From Flavobacteriales bacterium UBA7443 (GTDB lineage Bacteria; Bacteroidota; Bacteroidia; Flavobacteriales_D; Sanyastnellaceae): a stretch of 27,506 bases of DNA. This document shows, in pieces, positions 1 to 8,276 of the stretch. How positions within the stretch are numbered: the stretch's first letter is position 1; each line of letters begins with the position of its first letter. The DNA lies in NCBI GenBank assembly GCA_002477505.1, contig DLQB01000030.1, positions 179 through 27,684 on the forward strand, given 5' to 3'. The notes beneath the pieces are model-generated. The model did no database searches, was not told where the DNA came from, and saw only the letters and a program-made list of their open reading frames with translations. Both the position numbers and the translations under genes were made by a program.

Positions 1-2097
1 CAGGCGCAGGCGATTCCGAACCGCAAGAATCAAGTGATTCGATTGGAGGTTCCACAGACAGCCGCGGAGTTGCTCTGGTCGACAGGATCGGTATTGGTGC
101 AGCAAAGCCAGCAGGGAGGGGGTTCACCGATTATTCGCGGATTTGAGGCGAATCGAATTTTATTGGTCGTCGACGGTGTCCGCATGAACAATGCCATCTA
201 TCGCAGTGGACATTTGCAAAATGCAATAACGGTGGATCCTTATATCCTGCAGCGGACGGATGTTTTGATGGGTCCGCACAGTATTTTGTTTGGCAGCGAC
301 GCATTGGGAGGAGTGATTCACTTTCACACCCGAACGCCCAAATTGGGCCAGAATGATTTTCAGGTAAACACTTCGGGAGCCTATCGCTCTCCGAACCAGA
401 GTCAATCGTGGCATGCCGATTTCGAGGTTTCTCGAGCAAGGTGGGGCAGCATTACATCTGTCACGCACTCGGATTATGGCGATTTGCGCATGGGACAGTG
501 GCGCCGCCATGGCAATTCCACCTGGGGGTTGGATACCCTCTGGGCCGCGCGCGTGGATTCCACGGATGTGATGCTTTCCAATGATGATCCCAACATTCAA
601 AAGGGTTCGGGCTACAGCCAATGGGATATGCTGCAGAAATTCAGGATCCGCGTCCCAGGGGCGCTATTGGACTTGAATTTTCAATGGAGCCAAAGCAGTG
701 ACATCCCCCGCTACGATGTCTCCTCAGATTATACCGGCGATCAGCTGAAATGGGCCGAATGGAACTATGGGCCTCAGCAACGCGCAATGGCTTCTGCCCG
801 TTACACGCGCTCCCTGTCCCGTTGGAACGTGCAATGGCAATCTTTGGTGGCCTACCAAGACATTGAGGAGTCGCGGATCAAGCGCCGTTTTGGATCGGAA
901 TGGCGTGAAAGTCAAATCGAGCAGGTTGCGGTGTTGAACGGATATTCAACCGTTCAAAAATCATGGTACAATGGCTTGAAGCTGACCGCAGGCATCAGTG
1001 GCTCATTGGATGCCGTTCAGTCAGATGCGTTTCAGGTACGGGCCTTTCCGTCGGATTCCCTTTCGCCCGATGAGGCCATGGCACAGTTCGCGATCGATAC
1101 CCGTTACCCCAATGCTGGAAGTAGCATGGGGACGGGTGCGGTGTTCGCCACGGGCATATGGAACATCAATCAGCATCAATTGGCAGGAGGATTGCGATGG
1201 AGTCGATCGCGCCTGGATGCCGCATTTGAACCAACGGCGTCTTTTGCGCTGCCTTATGAGAATGTGAACATGAAGAATGGAGCGTTGACGGGGGGAATTT
1301 CCGATCAATGGACCAGTGCCAATCGGGAGTGGATTTCCAATTCATCGTTCTCCACGGGATTCCGTCACCCCAACATCGACGACATGGGCAAGGTGCGGGA
1401 AAAGGCCGGTTTTGTTTTGGTTCCAAATGACTCCTTGCGACCGGAATATTTATACAGCATGGAGCAATCGCTGCAATGGGATTGGGGGGGCAAACAACAT
1501 TTGATTGCTTCCGTGAGTGCCTTTGCTTCGCGCCTCAACGACGCCATTGTTCCGCAAAACACAACCTTGGACGGAGAGGAATTCTTTCTCATCGATGGCG
1601 ATTCAGCGCGGGTTCAGACGAATGTCAATGCGAGCCATGCCCACATTGGCGGGATTCGAGCAGAAATTCAAGCCAAACTGACTCCTTCCTGGAATGTGCA
1701 GGGCGCCGTGAATTGGACGGCGGGTCATCAATTCATCCCTGATGCGTCCACGGGCATCAAGACAAAATTGCCCATGTCACATATTCCGCCTGCATTCGGG
1801 AGGGTGGCGACCCACTACAAAGGCCGGTGGTGGACCTTCGAATGTTATGTGCTTTTCAGTGGCTTCAAACCCTCCGATCGATTTGGGCCATACGCGACCG
1901 ACAATTTGGATTTGATGTTGCCGGAAGGCGCTCCTGCCTGGTGGACTTTGAACGGAGAATTCAGTGCACAAGTGCATCCAAAATTGGAATGGCGATTGGG
2001 CATACGGAATGCCCTCGATCTGCATTACCGGGTATTCGCCAGTGGCATCAGCGCGCCGGGTCGGGGACTCTATACTTCTTTGCACGCAGCGTTTTAG
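1..2097 (+). CDS. TonB-dependent outer-membrane receptor, 5'-truncated by the window edge
   Basis: The reading frame is open from base 1, so the N-terminus (signal peptide, any carboxypeptidase-like domain, TonB box) lies outside the window; a GTG at 34 is in frame but falls inside the plug domain and is not a credible start. The visible part begins with a plug domain: residues reading SPIIRGFEANRILLVVDGVR, then LFGSDALGGVIHF, are the classic plug core. The pattern RGFEANR..DGVRMNNAIYRSGHLQN resembles the hemoglobin/transferrin-type receptor subfamily. About 550 residues of alternating aromatic beta-strand sequence follow, ending in a terminal Phe (LHAAF), as expected for BAM-dependent barrels. 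Expected role: TonB-energised uptake of an iron or heme-like ligand; the substrate is inferred only. It ends 30 bases before holB, which could be co-transcribed. Confidence 0.9.
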   Translation, partial: QAQAIPNRKNQVIRLEVPQTAAELLWSTGSVLVQQSQQGGGSPIIRGFEANRILLVVDGVRMNNAIYRSGHLQNAITVDPYILQRTDVLMGPHSILFGSDALGGVIHFHTRTPKLGQNDFQVNTSGAYRSPNQSQSWHADFEVSRARWGSITSVTHSDYGDLRMGQWRRHGNSTWGLDTLWAARVDSTDVMLSNDDPNIQKGSGYSQWDMLQKFRIRVPGALLDLNFQWSQSSDIPRYDVSSDYTGDQLKWAEWNYGPQQRAMASARYTRSLSRWNVQWQSLVAYQDIEESRIKRRFGSEWRESQIEQVAVLNGYSTVQKSWYNGLKLTAGISGSLDAVQSDAFQVRAFPSDSLSPDEAMAQFAIDTRYPNAGSSMGTGAVFATGIWNINQHQLAGGLRWSRSRLDAAFEPTASFALPYENVNMKNGALTGGISDQWTSANREWISNSSFSTGFRHPNIDDMGKVREKAGFVLVPNDSLRPEYLYSMEQSLQWDWGGKQHLIASVSAFASRLNDAIVPQNTTLDGEEFFLIDGDSARVQTNVNASHAHIGGIRAEIQAKLTPSWNVQGAVNWTAGHQFIPDASTGIKTKLPMSHIPPAFGRVATHYKGRWWTFECYVLFSGFKPSDRFGPYATDNLDLMLPEGAPAWWTLNGEFSAQVHPKLEWRLGIRNALDLHYRVFASGISAPGRGLYTSLHAAF

Positions 2098-2127
2098 GCT
2101 GGACGCATTTCAAGTTACCTTCGCGCC

Positions 2128-3255
2128 ATGCGTTTTGAAGCCATCATCGGGCACGAGGAAATTGGATCCAAACTCCGCACAGGGGTTCAAAATCGGCGTG
2201 TGGCACATGCCCAATTGTTCAATGGACCGGAAGGTTCTGGGGCGCTAGCCTTGGCGCTGGCCTACGCGCGTTACCTGCATTGTCAAGACCCAAGCGAGGC
2301 GGATTCCTGTGGTTCTTGCACTTCGTGCAAGCAGTACGAGACATTGCAGCATCCAGATCTGCACTGGTCCTTTCCATTCTTCAAGAAAGACAGTTCGGAG
2401 CAATCGACTACACAGCCCTTTCAAAACGCCTGGCGAGAGCGGGTTTTGGAAGACCCGTATTTTGGACTGGAAGAATGGTTGGGAGCGATAGGGGCGGATA
2501 AAAAACAACTGTTTATTAGCGTTCAAGAAGCCTTGGAGTTGAACCGAAAATTGGGATTGAAGTCGTTCCAAGGAGGATGGAAGGTGCTCATCTTGTGGCT
2601 TCCGGAAACCATGCGAGTGGATACGGCCAATAAGATGTTAAAACTGATTGAAGAGCCAACGGACAACACGGTGATGTTGTTCGTCAGTGAACAATCGAAT
2701 CAGTTGCTCGCAACGATTCGATCCCGGGTACAGATGATACAGGTGCCCCGGCTCTCCGATGAATTGGCAGCCCTGGGCATGCACCAGCGCTATGGGGTTG
2801 ATTTGGAACAAGCGCGCCAATGGACACATGTCACGGATGGCAACGTTGCTGCTGCGATGCGCATGAAACATTCGGGAGGATCCGAGGTGGATCGGGACCT
2901 TTTTATCCAGTGGATGCGATCGTGCTACGTTCAAGAGACGCCTAAAACGGTGGCATTGGCCGAAGATTTCGCCAAACCCGGACGGGAATCGATGAAACGT
3001 TTTATTCGCTATGCGCTGCACATGGTTCGGCAGTGCATTGTAGGCAATTACGGTGCCCAAAGTTTGGTTCGATTGACTCCAGCTGAGCGAACGTTCGCAG
3101 AGAAATTCGCTCCTTTTATCCACCACGGAAATGCGATTGAAATTCAGCAACTCCTTGAAAATGCGCACCGTGACATTGCAGGAAACGTGAACGGGAAGTT
3201 GGTCTTTTTGGATTTAAGTGCCCAAGTGAGTCTTTTGCTTCGGAAGCCAACCTGA
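2128..3255 (+). CDS. holB: DNA polymerase III delta' subunit (clamp loader)
   Basis: A 375-residue AAA+ fold protein of the DnaX/delta' family. The N-terminus (IIGHEEIGSKL, then VAHAQLFNGPEGSGALALA) aligns with the P-loop region, but the Walker A Lys-Thr is replaced (GPEGSGAL), as expected for delta', the non-hydrolysing stator of the clamp loader. A zinc module follows, with Cys52, Cys61, Cys64 and Cys67. MLKLIEEPTDNTVMLFVS and the ATIRSRVQMI segment match the sensor and SRC-like region of the family. ATG 2128 is the natural start because the conserved residues begin immediately. It sits 20 bases upstream of ricT, and the holB-ricT order is also known in Firmicutes. Confidence 0.93.
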   Translation: MRFEAIIGHEEIGSKLRTGVQNRRVAHAQLFNGPEGSGALALALAYARYLHCQDPSEADSCGSCTSCKQYETLQHPDLHWSFPFFKKDSSEQSTTQPFQNAWRERVLEDPYFGLEEWLGAIGADKKQLFISVQEALELNRKLGLKSFQGGWKVLILWLPETMRVDTANKMLKLIEEPTDNTVMLFVSEQSNQLLATIRSRVQMIQVPRLSDELAALGMHQRYGVDLEQARQWTHVTDGNVAAAMRMKHSGGSEVDRDLFIQWMRSCYVQETPKTVALAEDFAKPGRESMKRFIRYALHMVRQCIVGNYGAQSLVRLTPAERTFAEKFAPFIHHGNAIEIQQLLENAHRDIAGNVNGKLVFLDLSAQVSLLLRKPT

Positions 3256-3275
3256 AGGGATGTATCTTAGGGCTC

Positions 3276-4571
3276 ATGAGTTGTAGCAATTGCAGAAATG
3301 GAGCGGATGGCACACCAAGAGGGTGTCGGAGCAATGGAAATTGTGGAACCGGCGGATGCGGCCCATTGACCGTGTTTGACTGGCTGGAAGGCGTGGCGCT
3401 GCCCTCTGGACAGAGTGCGTTTGACGTCGTCGAGGTGCGTTTCAAAGCGAACCGAAAGGGATTCTACCGAAGGTCCGCAGCGATGGAAATTCAGGTTGGC
3501 GATGTGGTGGTGTTGGATTCTGACCACGGATTTGATGTGGGTGTCGTGAGCTTGCGCGGTGAGTTGGTCAAAGCCCAGATGAGCGCCAAGCGAGTCAAGG
3601 ATGACCATGAAGTTCGAAAAATTTTACGAAAAGCGACGCAGGAAGACATCGACACGTGGCAGAAGGCGAGCATGCGCGAGGCGGAGACCATTTCGGAATC
3701 CAGAAAAATCATCAAAAGCCTTGGCTTGCAGATGAAATTGGCCGATGTTGAATTTCAAGGGGACAATAAAAAAGCCACGTTTTACTACACGGCAGAAGTC
3801 CGAGTGGACTTTAGGCTCCTCGTTCGCGACTTGGCATCAGCCTTTGGCATACGGGTTGAAATGCGTCAAATTGGTGCGCGTCAGGAAGCGGCTCGTGTGG
3901 GAGGCATCGGTGTTTGTGGACGGGAACTATGCTGTTCCAGTTGGCTCAAGGATTTTCGAAGCGTGAGCACTTCAGCCGCACGCTATCAGCAGTTGTCGCT
4001 CAACCCGCAAAAGTTAGCGGGGCAGTGCGGCAAGCTCAAGTGTTGCCTGAATTTTGAATTGGATCAGTATGTGGAGGCCGTCAATGAGTTTCCATCGCCC
4101 AATACCAAAATCAAACTGAAGGAAGGCCGTGCGTTTGTGTTCAAGATGGACATTTTCAAACGGCTGGTTTATTTGAATGCGCCGGACGGAGCAGGCAATG
4201 GCCCCGTTGCCGTCAGCCTTGAGGACATGAAGGAATTGATGGCGATGAATGAACGTGGTGAATACCCCGTGAATTTGAAGGACTTCATGCAAATTGAAGA
4301 GCCTGATGAAGTAGATGAGGTCTATTCCAATGTGGTCGGGCAAGACAGCGTAACGCGATTTGACGACGAACGCAAACGGAACCGGAAGAAGCGGTCGGGC
4401 CGAAGAAACCAAGGCAAGAATGGACCCAAAGGGAAATCAAACCCGCAACAAGCCGGAGAAAAGAAGGGCCCTCAGTCGGAGGCGAAATCCGGCGGCGACA
4501 GTTCAAAGCGCAACAAGCGCCGACCGAAACCTCGCGGGCCGAAGGCACCGAATTCCGATGCAGCCAAATAA
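3276..4571 (+). CDS. ricT: RicT/YaaT-like PSP1-domain protein, Cys-rich
   Basis: A 431-residue PSP1 family protein. Residues 1-30 carry a Cys-rich head (Cys3, Cys6, Cys17, Cys23, Cys28). The PSP1 core follows (VEVRFKANRKGFYRRS onwards, then FYYTAEVRVDFRLLVRDLA) and two Cys clusters, GVCGRELCC near residue 211 and GQCGKLKCC near 248. In the Bacillus RicT (YaaT) family the equivalent cysteines bind an Fe-S cluster, and the protein acts with RicA and RicF in RNase Y-dependent mRNA maturation. Whether those partners exist here is unknown. The last 70 or so residues are an Arg/Lys/Gly/Pro-rich, probably disordered tail, which could bind RNA. It is followed directly by gldH, with the stop codon abutting the next ATG, so the two are probably translationally coupled. 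Confidence 0.9.
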   Translation: MSCSNCRNGADGTPRGCRSNGNCGTGGCGPLTVFDWLEGVALPSGQSAFDVVEVRFKANRKGFYRRSAAMEIQVGDVVVLDSDHGFDVGVVSLRGELVKAQMSAKRVKDDHEVRKILRKATQEDIDTWQKASMREAETISESRKIIKSLGLQMKLADVEFQGDNKKATFYYTAEVRVDFRLLVRDLASAFGIRVEMRQIGARQEAARVGGIGVCGRELCCSSWLKDFRSVSTSAARYQQLSLNPQKLAGQCGKLKCCLNFELDQYVEAVNEFPSPNTKIKLKEGRAFVFKMDIFKRLVYLNAPDGAGNGPVAVSLEDMKELMAMNERGEYPVNLKDFMQIEEPDEVDEVYSNVVGQDSVTRFDDERKRNRKKRSGRRNQGKNGPKGKSNPQQAGEKKGPQSEAKSGGDSSKRNKRRPKPRGPKAPNSDAAK

Positions 4572-5087
4572 ATGATGCCTGTTGATCGCTTGCGAAATCC
4601 GTCTTCACCTCGACTGCTGACCGCATTGGCGTTGGGCATAGTGCTCGGCCTTACCGCTTGTGGATCAGAAGTTCTTTTTGCAGGTTCGAAGCCATTGGAT
4701 GCATCGATTGGTTGGGCATCGGACGATGTAGCGAAGTTTGACTGGCAAGTGAGTGATACGCTGCAGCGCCTCGATTTTTTCATCGATCTCCGGCACAACC
4801 AGGACTATCCTTTCACCAACCTCTATTTGTTTGTGGATTATACGTTTCCGAATGGCTTAGCCCGCAGGGACACGATTTCATGTGAATTGGCCGATGATCG
4901 CGGCAGGTGGTTTGGTTCCGGCATCGGAAATCTCATTGAACACCGCATCGGATTTCGACAGAATACAGGCTTTCCTTTGAAGGGGGATTACACCGTGAAA
5001 ATAGCGCACGGAATGCGCGTGGATCCGCTTCCAGGGATGTTGGATGTCGGATTCCGCCTCGAGCCTACATCGATCGGAAAGGAGTAG
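4572..5087 (+). CDS. gldH: Gliding motility lipoprotein GldH
   Basis: A 171-residue lipoprotein. It has a basic N-terminus, a hydrophobic run, and the lipobox LTAC with Cys30 as the predicted lipidated residue. The mature part contains the GldH-like stretches FDWQVSDTLQ, FFIDLRHNQDYPFTNLYLF and GIGNLIEHRIGF. GldH is required for gliding in Flavobacterium johnsoniae, and the family is widespread in Bacteroidota, including non-gliders with a type IX secretion system. The ATG at 4572 directly follows the ricT TAA; a second ATG at 4575 is an equally possible start. The ricT-gldH adjacency is familiar from flavobacteria, which supports the call. Its stop at 5087 meets the stop of the opposite-strand rhodanese gene with only two bases between. 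Confidence 0.88.
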   Translation: MMPVDRLRNPSSPRLLTALALGIVLGLTACGSEVLFAGSKPLDASIGWASDDVAKFDWQVSDTLQRLDFFIDLRHNQDYPFTNLYLFVDYTFPNGLARRDTISCELADDRGRWFGSGIGNLIEHRIGFRQNTGFPLKGDYTVKIAHGMRVDPLPGMLDVGFRLEPTSIGKE

Positions 5088-5089
5088 AC

Positions 5090-5545
5090 TCAATCGGTCT
5101 TCTGGGCGAGGGGTATGGGTTCATCAAAAGCCAGTGGTCCATCATTTTCCATCCATTGTTCCATCCCTCCGATCAGGTCAAAAATGTGTGGGTGACCCAT
5201 GATGCGAAGCTCCTCAGTGACCACTCCACTTCGTCCGCCCGCCTCGCAATAAACAAATACAGGTCGATCCCAAGGAATGCCGCTCAACGGATCTTTGCGA
5301 TGATCCCAGTCAAATGAAACATAACTGGCCCCTGCCACGTGTCCTGCGGCCCATTCTTCATCGGATCGCACATCGAGTAGGATGGCTTCCGGATGAGCCC
5401 GCTGAAGAGAGTCCAATTTTAGGATGGAAATTTCGGTGACTTGCTCGTGCTCGGGGGATGCCGGTGGAACACTGTTTCCGCAGCCGAACAAACTGGCCGA
5501 GGCAATGAGCATGGCGACAAAGCCAAGTTGATGGGTAGATTTCAT
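5090..5545 (-). CDS. Rhodanese-like domain lipoprotein
   Basis: A 151-residue single-domain rhodanese with a lipoprotein signal: a hydrophobic segment ends in LFGC, making Cys22 the likely lipid anchor. The rhodanese core includes AILLDVRSDEEWAAGHVAGA and the active-site loop CEAGGRS with catalytic Cys100, so it should be able to form a persulfide. The expected location is the periplasmic leaflet of a membrane, where it could move sulfur or maintain thiol state; the true substrate cannot be told from sequence. It is transcribed alone, divergent from the M43 protease gene, and converges with gldH. Confidence 0.88.
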   Translation of the reverse strand: MKSTHQLGFVAMLIASASLFGCGNSVPPASPEHEQVTEISILKLDSLQRAHPEAILLDVRSDEEWAAGHVAGASYVSFDWDHRKDPLSGIPWDRPVFVYCEAGGRSGVVTEELRIMGHPHIFDLIGGMEQWMENDGPLAFDEPIPLAQKTD

Positions 5546-5626
5546 GCCGTGAAATTAAACAGTGAAGCCTCGGTTTCATCGATGAGGAGGAAAATCGAGT
5601 AAATTGCTGATTCAAGATTTTGAAAC

Positions 5627-7744
5627 ATGCTTTATTCTCTAATCACTTCATGGCTGAGCCGTGTCATTTTCGTGTTGTTTGGACTTGCGCTGTTCGCGCC
5701 TGAAATAGCCATTGCGCAGGACGGTTCCCCCATTCGCCATTGCGGTCAGTGGAAAATGGAGCAGGCATTTTTCAATGCTCACCCCGAGCAAAGGGCCATT
5801 GCGGAGCAAGCGGATGCGCGCCTCGAATGGGAGACGAGAAACTTCTTAGATGCCAATCGCGACGAACTCATTGTCATTCCTGTGGTCTTCCACGTCATTC
5901 ATTACAACGGACCCGAGAACATCAGCGATGAGCAGGTCTTGAGTGGAATAGAAGTGATGAACCGTGATTTCCGGAAGCTCAATCCCGATGCGGATGACGT
6001 GATATCCGAATTTGAAGGCATCGCGGCGGATTCGGAGATTGAATTTCGGTTGGCTCAAATTGATCCGCAAGGCGATTGCCACACGGGCATTAATCGCATT
6101 GTGTCTCCACTGACCTATGACGGCGGTGGTGAGGTCAAGGACCTGATCCAATGGCCACGGAACAGTTATCTGAATATTTGGGTCGTTGAGGATGCCAATG
6201 GTGCGGCAGGTTACAGCCTTTATCCCGGATCCGTCAATGGCGCGCAAGGAGCCGGAAATGATGGCATCGTAGTCGCCCATGATTACACGGGTAATATTGG
6301 CACCAGCAACAATTACCGCTCCCGAACCCTCACGCATGAGGCGGGTCATTGGATGAATTTGCGTCACCTTTGGGGCAACAGCAACAGCCCGGGCGATTCG
6401 GAAAATTGCGACATGGACGACCAGGTTTCGGACACCCCCGTAACCAGCGGATGGACGTCTTGCAATGTGAACGGATCCACGTGTGGCTCCCTCGACAACG
6501 TGCAAAACTACATGGAGTATTCGTACTGTGGTCGCATGTTTTCGGAAGGACAGCGCACGCGGATGCGAGCCGCCATGAACAGTGGCGTAGCGCAGCGGAA
6601 TCAGCTTTGGACTCCTGAAAACCTTGAAGAGACGGGAGTGAATCTCGAACCCATTCTTTGCGAGGCACGATTTGGAGCTAGCCGGCAAACCATATGCGTG
6701 GGGGATACGGTCCAGTTTTTCGATGACAGTTACCACGGTGTTACGGGTTGGGCATGGGAATTTGGGGATGGCAATTCGGCCAATGATCAGAATCCACTTC
6801 ACACGTTTGATGAGCCAGGGAATTACGACGTAACGTTGACCGTTTCAAATGGGGGCAATGAAGTTTCATTGACCGAGTTGGGCTTTATCCAAGTGCTGGA
6901 TCCAGATGGCATGTCCCTCCCATTCACCGAAAACTTCGAGGCAGAAGATTTGGATGACAATTGGTTCATGGTGGATGTTTCCAATGATGGAGATGGTTGG
7001 GAAGTCACCTCTGTCGCAGGTTATACAGGCGAACAAAGCCTCCGGATTCACAATTGGTCCAACAACGTTGAATTCAACCGCGATCAGTTGATTTCCCAGG
7101 CCATGGACATGTCAGAAGCGGAACTGATCCAAGTGACGTACAAGTGGGCATATTGCTACAAAGGCAACAATGAAGACGAGGATGATACAGACGATCGATT
7201 GAAAGTTTATGCATCTCCCAACTGTGGCGAAACATGGAGTCTGCGGCGCATGCACCGTGGTTTCACAGACTTACCTTCTGCTCCGCCCCACCCGTTTGTC
7301 TTCACACCCAATGGTCAGGATGAATGGAACAGTTACGTTTTGGAAATTCCATACTCGCAGTTCTATACAGAAAACTTTCGCATCATGTTTGAGTTTGAAA
7401 GCCGATTGGGGAACAACATCTTCCTGGACGACATCAACATCACGGCGTACACGGCGAGTGATTTGCTCGAATTGGAATTGGGAGAAGGCGTTGACTTTGA
7501 AGTCTACCCAAACCCCGCGCAAGACGAAGCGACGGTTTCCTTCTCCACGCGACTCATGTATCAGACGATGGACATTGCGTTCATGGATTTGACAGGACGA
7601 ACGCTTTGGTCACAGACCCAGCGCAATGTTATTCCAGGCTTGCACCTTGTCGATCTGCCAATCGTCGAATGGTCAGCGGGCACGTACTTGGTTTCCGTTG
7701 TTTTGGACGGACGTCGTTTCACCAAGCAATTGGTGATTCAGTAA
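5627..7744 (+). CDS. Secreted M43 (pappalysin-like) zinc metalloprotease with PKD and T9SS sorting domains
   Basis: A 705-residue multidomain secreted protein. A signal peptide is predicted to end after AIA (residue 30). The M43 catalytic domain holds the extended zinc motif HEAGHWMNLRH (His237, Glu238, His241, His247) and a downstream Met-turn candidate in NYMEYSYCGRMF. A PKD domain follows (about residues 343-425; WAWEFGDGNS and YDVTLTVSNGG are diagnostic). Next comes a MAM/choice-of-anchor-like beta domain (about 428-610; LPFTENFEAEDLDDNW to NIFLDDINI). The type A T9SS C-terminal sorting domain runs from about residue 624 (VYPNPAQDEATVSF) to the end (GTYLVSVVLDGRRFTKQLVI). All catalytic residues are present, so it should be active. 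Expected role: extracellular or surface proteolysis, related to mirolysin/ulilysin enzymes. A strong terminator follows. Confidence 0.93.
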   Translation: MLYSLITSWLSRVIFVLFGLALFAPEIAIAQDGSPIRHCGQWKMEQAFFNAHPEQRAIAEQADARLEWETRNFLDANRDELIVIPVVFHVIHYNGPENISDEQVLSGIEVMNRDFRKLNPDADDVISEFEGIAADSEIEFRLAQIDPQGDCHTGINRIVSPLTYDGGGEVKDLIQWPRNSYLNIWVVEDANGAAGYSLYPGSVNGAQGAGNDGIVVAHDYTGNIGTSNNYRSRTLTHEAGHWMNLRHLWGNSNSPGDSENCDMDDQVSDTPVTSGWTSCNVNGSTCGSLDNVQNYMEYSYCGRMFSEGQRTRMRAAMNSGVAQRNQLWTPENLEETGVNLEPILCEARFGASRQTICVGDTVQFFDDSYHGVTGWAWEFGDGNSANDQNPLHTFDEPGNYDVTLTVSNGGNEVSLTELGFIQVLDPDGMSLPFTENFEAEDLDDNWFMVDVSNDGDGWEVTSVAGYTGEQSLRIHNWSNNVEFNRDQLISQAMDMSEAELIQVTYKWAYCYKGNNEDEDDTDDRLKVYASPNCGETWSLRRMHRGFTDLPSAPPHPFVFTPNGQDEWNSYVLEIPYSQFYTENFRIMFEFESRLGNNIFLDDINITAYTASDLLELELGEGVDFEVYPNPAQDEATVSFSTRLMYQTMDIAFMDLTGRTLWSQTQRNVIPGLHLVDLPIVEWSAGTYLVSVVLDGRRFTKQLVIQ

Positions 7745-7780
7745 TCAGATGCCGGACGATTGAGCTTTTGCATGGAAACG

Positions 7781-7810
7781 AAAAACGGCCGCTGAGAAGC
7801 GGCCGTTTTT
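7781..7810. terminator. Bidirectional intrinsic terminator
   Basis: A perfect 13-bp inverted repeat with a 4-base GAGA loop: arms 7781-7793 and 7798-7810. The arms start with five A and end with five T, with a GC-rich centre (CGGCCGCT), so transcripts from either strand form a stable hairpin followed by a U run. It lies 36 bases after the M43 stop and 26 bases after the stop of the small secreted protein gene, exactly where a shared terminator for two convergent units is expected. Confidence 0.93.
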
Positions 7811-7836
7811 GATAGGTGTATGGAAAGAAGGAATCG

Positions 7837-8262
7837 TTAGCTCTTGGAGCCAACCAGAACGGTTACGCAACCTTCATGCATGATAGCAGAGCGCGTCTCG
7901 GGGACGTGCACTTGCACCTGCAATTGTTGTGTAGTCTCCATATTGAAATCGACGTAGCTAATTTCAGGCTCATTCTTTCTGCTGTCGAAAAGACGCTTGC
8001 CATTGGCATCAAAGATCTCATAAGTAACATCGCCTAACACCGGATGGCTGCAGACCAGCAAACGGTATTCTTGGCCCGCAAGAAAGGTCAACATCAACTG
8101 CGCCTCGTCACCGGGAATGAGAATGGCGCTGTTGTAATTGTCATTTTGAATGTAGCCTTCCAATTCGGTGAGGCAATTCTTTTTGGTAAATGACCGGCAC
8201 TGGGCGTCTGCATTTGTTGCAAAGAGCCCGAGGGTCAATAGGAGGATTATAGTATGCTTCAT
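7837..8262 (-). CDS. Small secreted four-cysteine protein of unknown function
   Basis: A 141-residue protein beginning MKHT at 8262; an upstream start at 8289 would add nine residues ahead of the signal peptide and overlap the preceding stop, so I reject it. A clean signal peptide ends at ADA (residue 20), with no lipobox. The mature part has four cysteines (22, 30, 71, 132), enough for two disulfides, and a compact beta-rich sequence. Hallmark stretches are CRSFTKKNC, AILIPGDEAQLMLTF, CSHPVLGDV and the C-terminal EGCVTVLVG. From memory, near-identical hallmarks recur in short exported proteins across Bacteroidota without an assigned function. It lies 14 bases downstream of the His-rich lipoprotein gene, so the two form a likely operon ending at the 7781-7810 terminator. 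No function should be assigned. Confidence 0.85.
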   Translation of the reverse strand: MKHTIILLLTLGLFATNADAQCRSFTKKNCLTELEGYIQNDNYNSAILIPGDEAQLMLTFLAGQEYRLLVCSHPVLGDVTYEIFDANGKRLFDSRKNEPEISYVDFNMETTQQLQVQVHVPETRSAIMHEGCVTVLVGSKS

Positions 8263-8276
8263 CGTACTTCTTGACT

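Noticed and set aside
5846..6802. 318-codon minus-strand open frame
   Set aside because: Lies wholly inside the M43 protease gene, has no recognisable domain, and the plus frame has clear catalytic and sorting motifs; a shadow frame.
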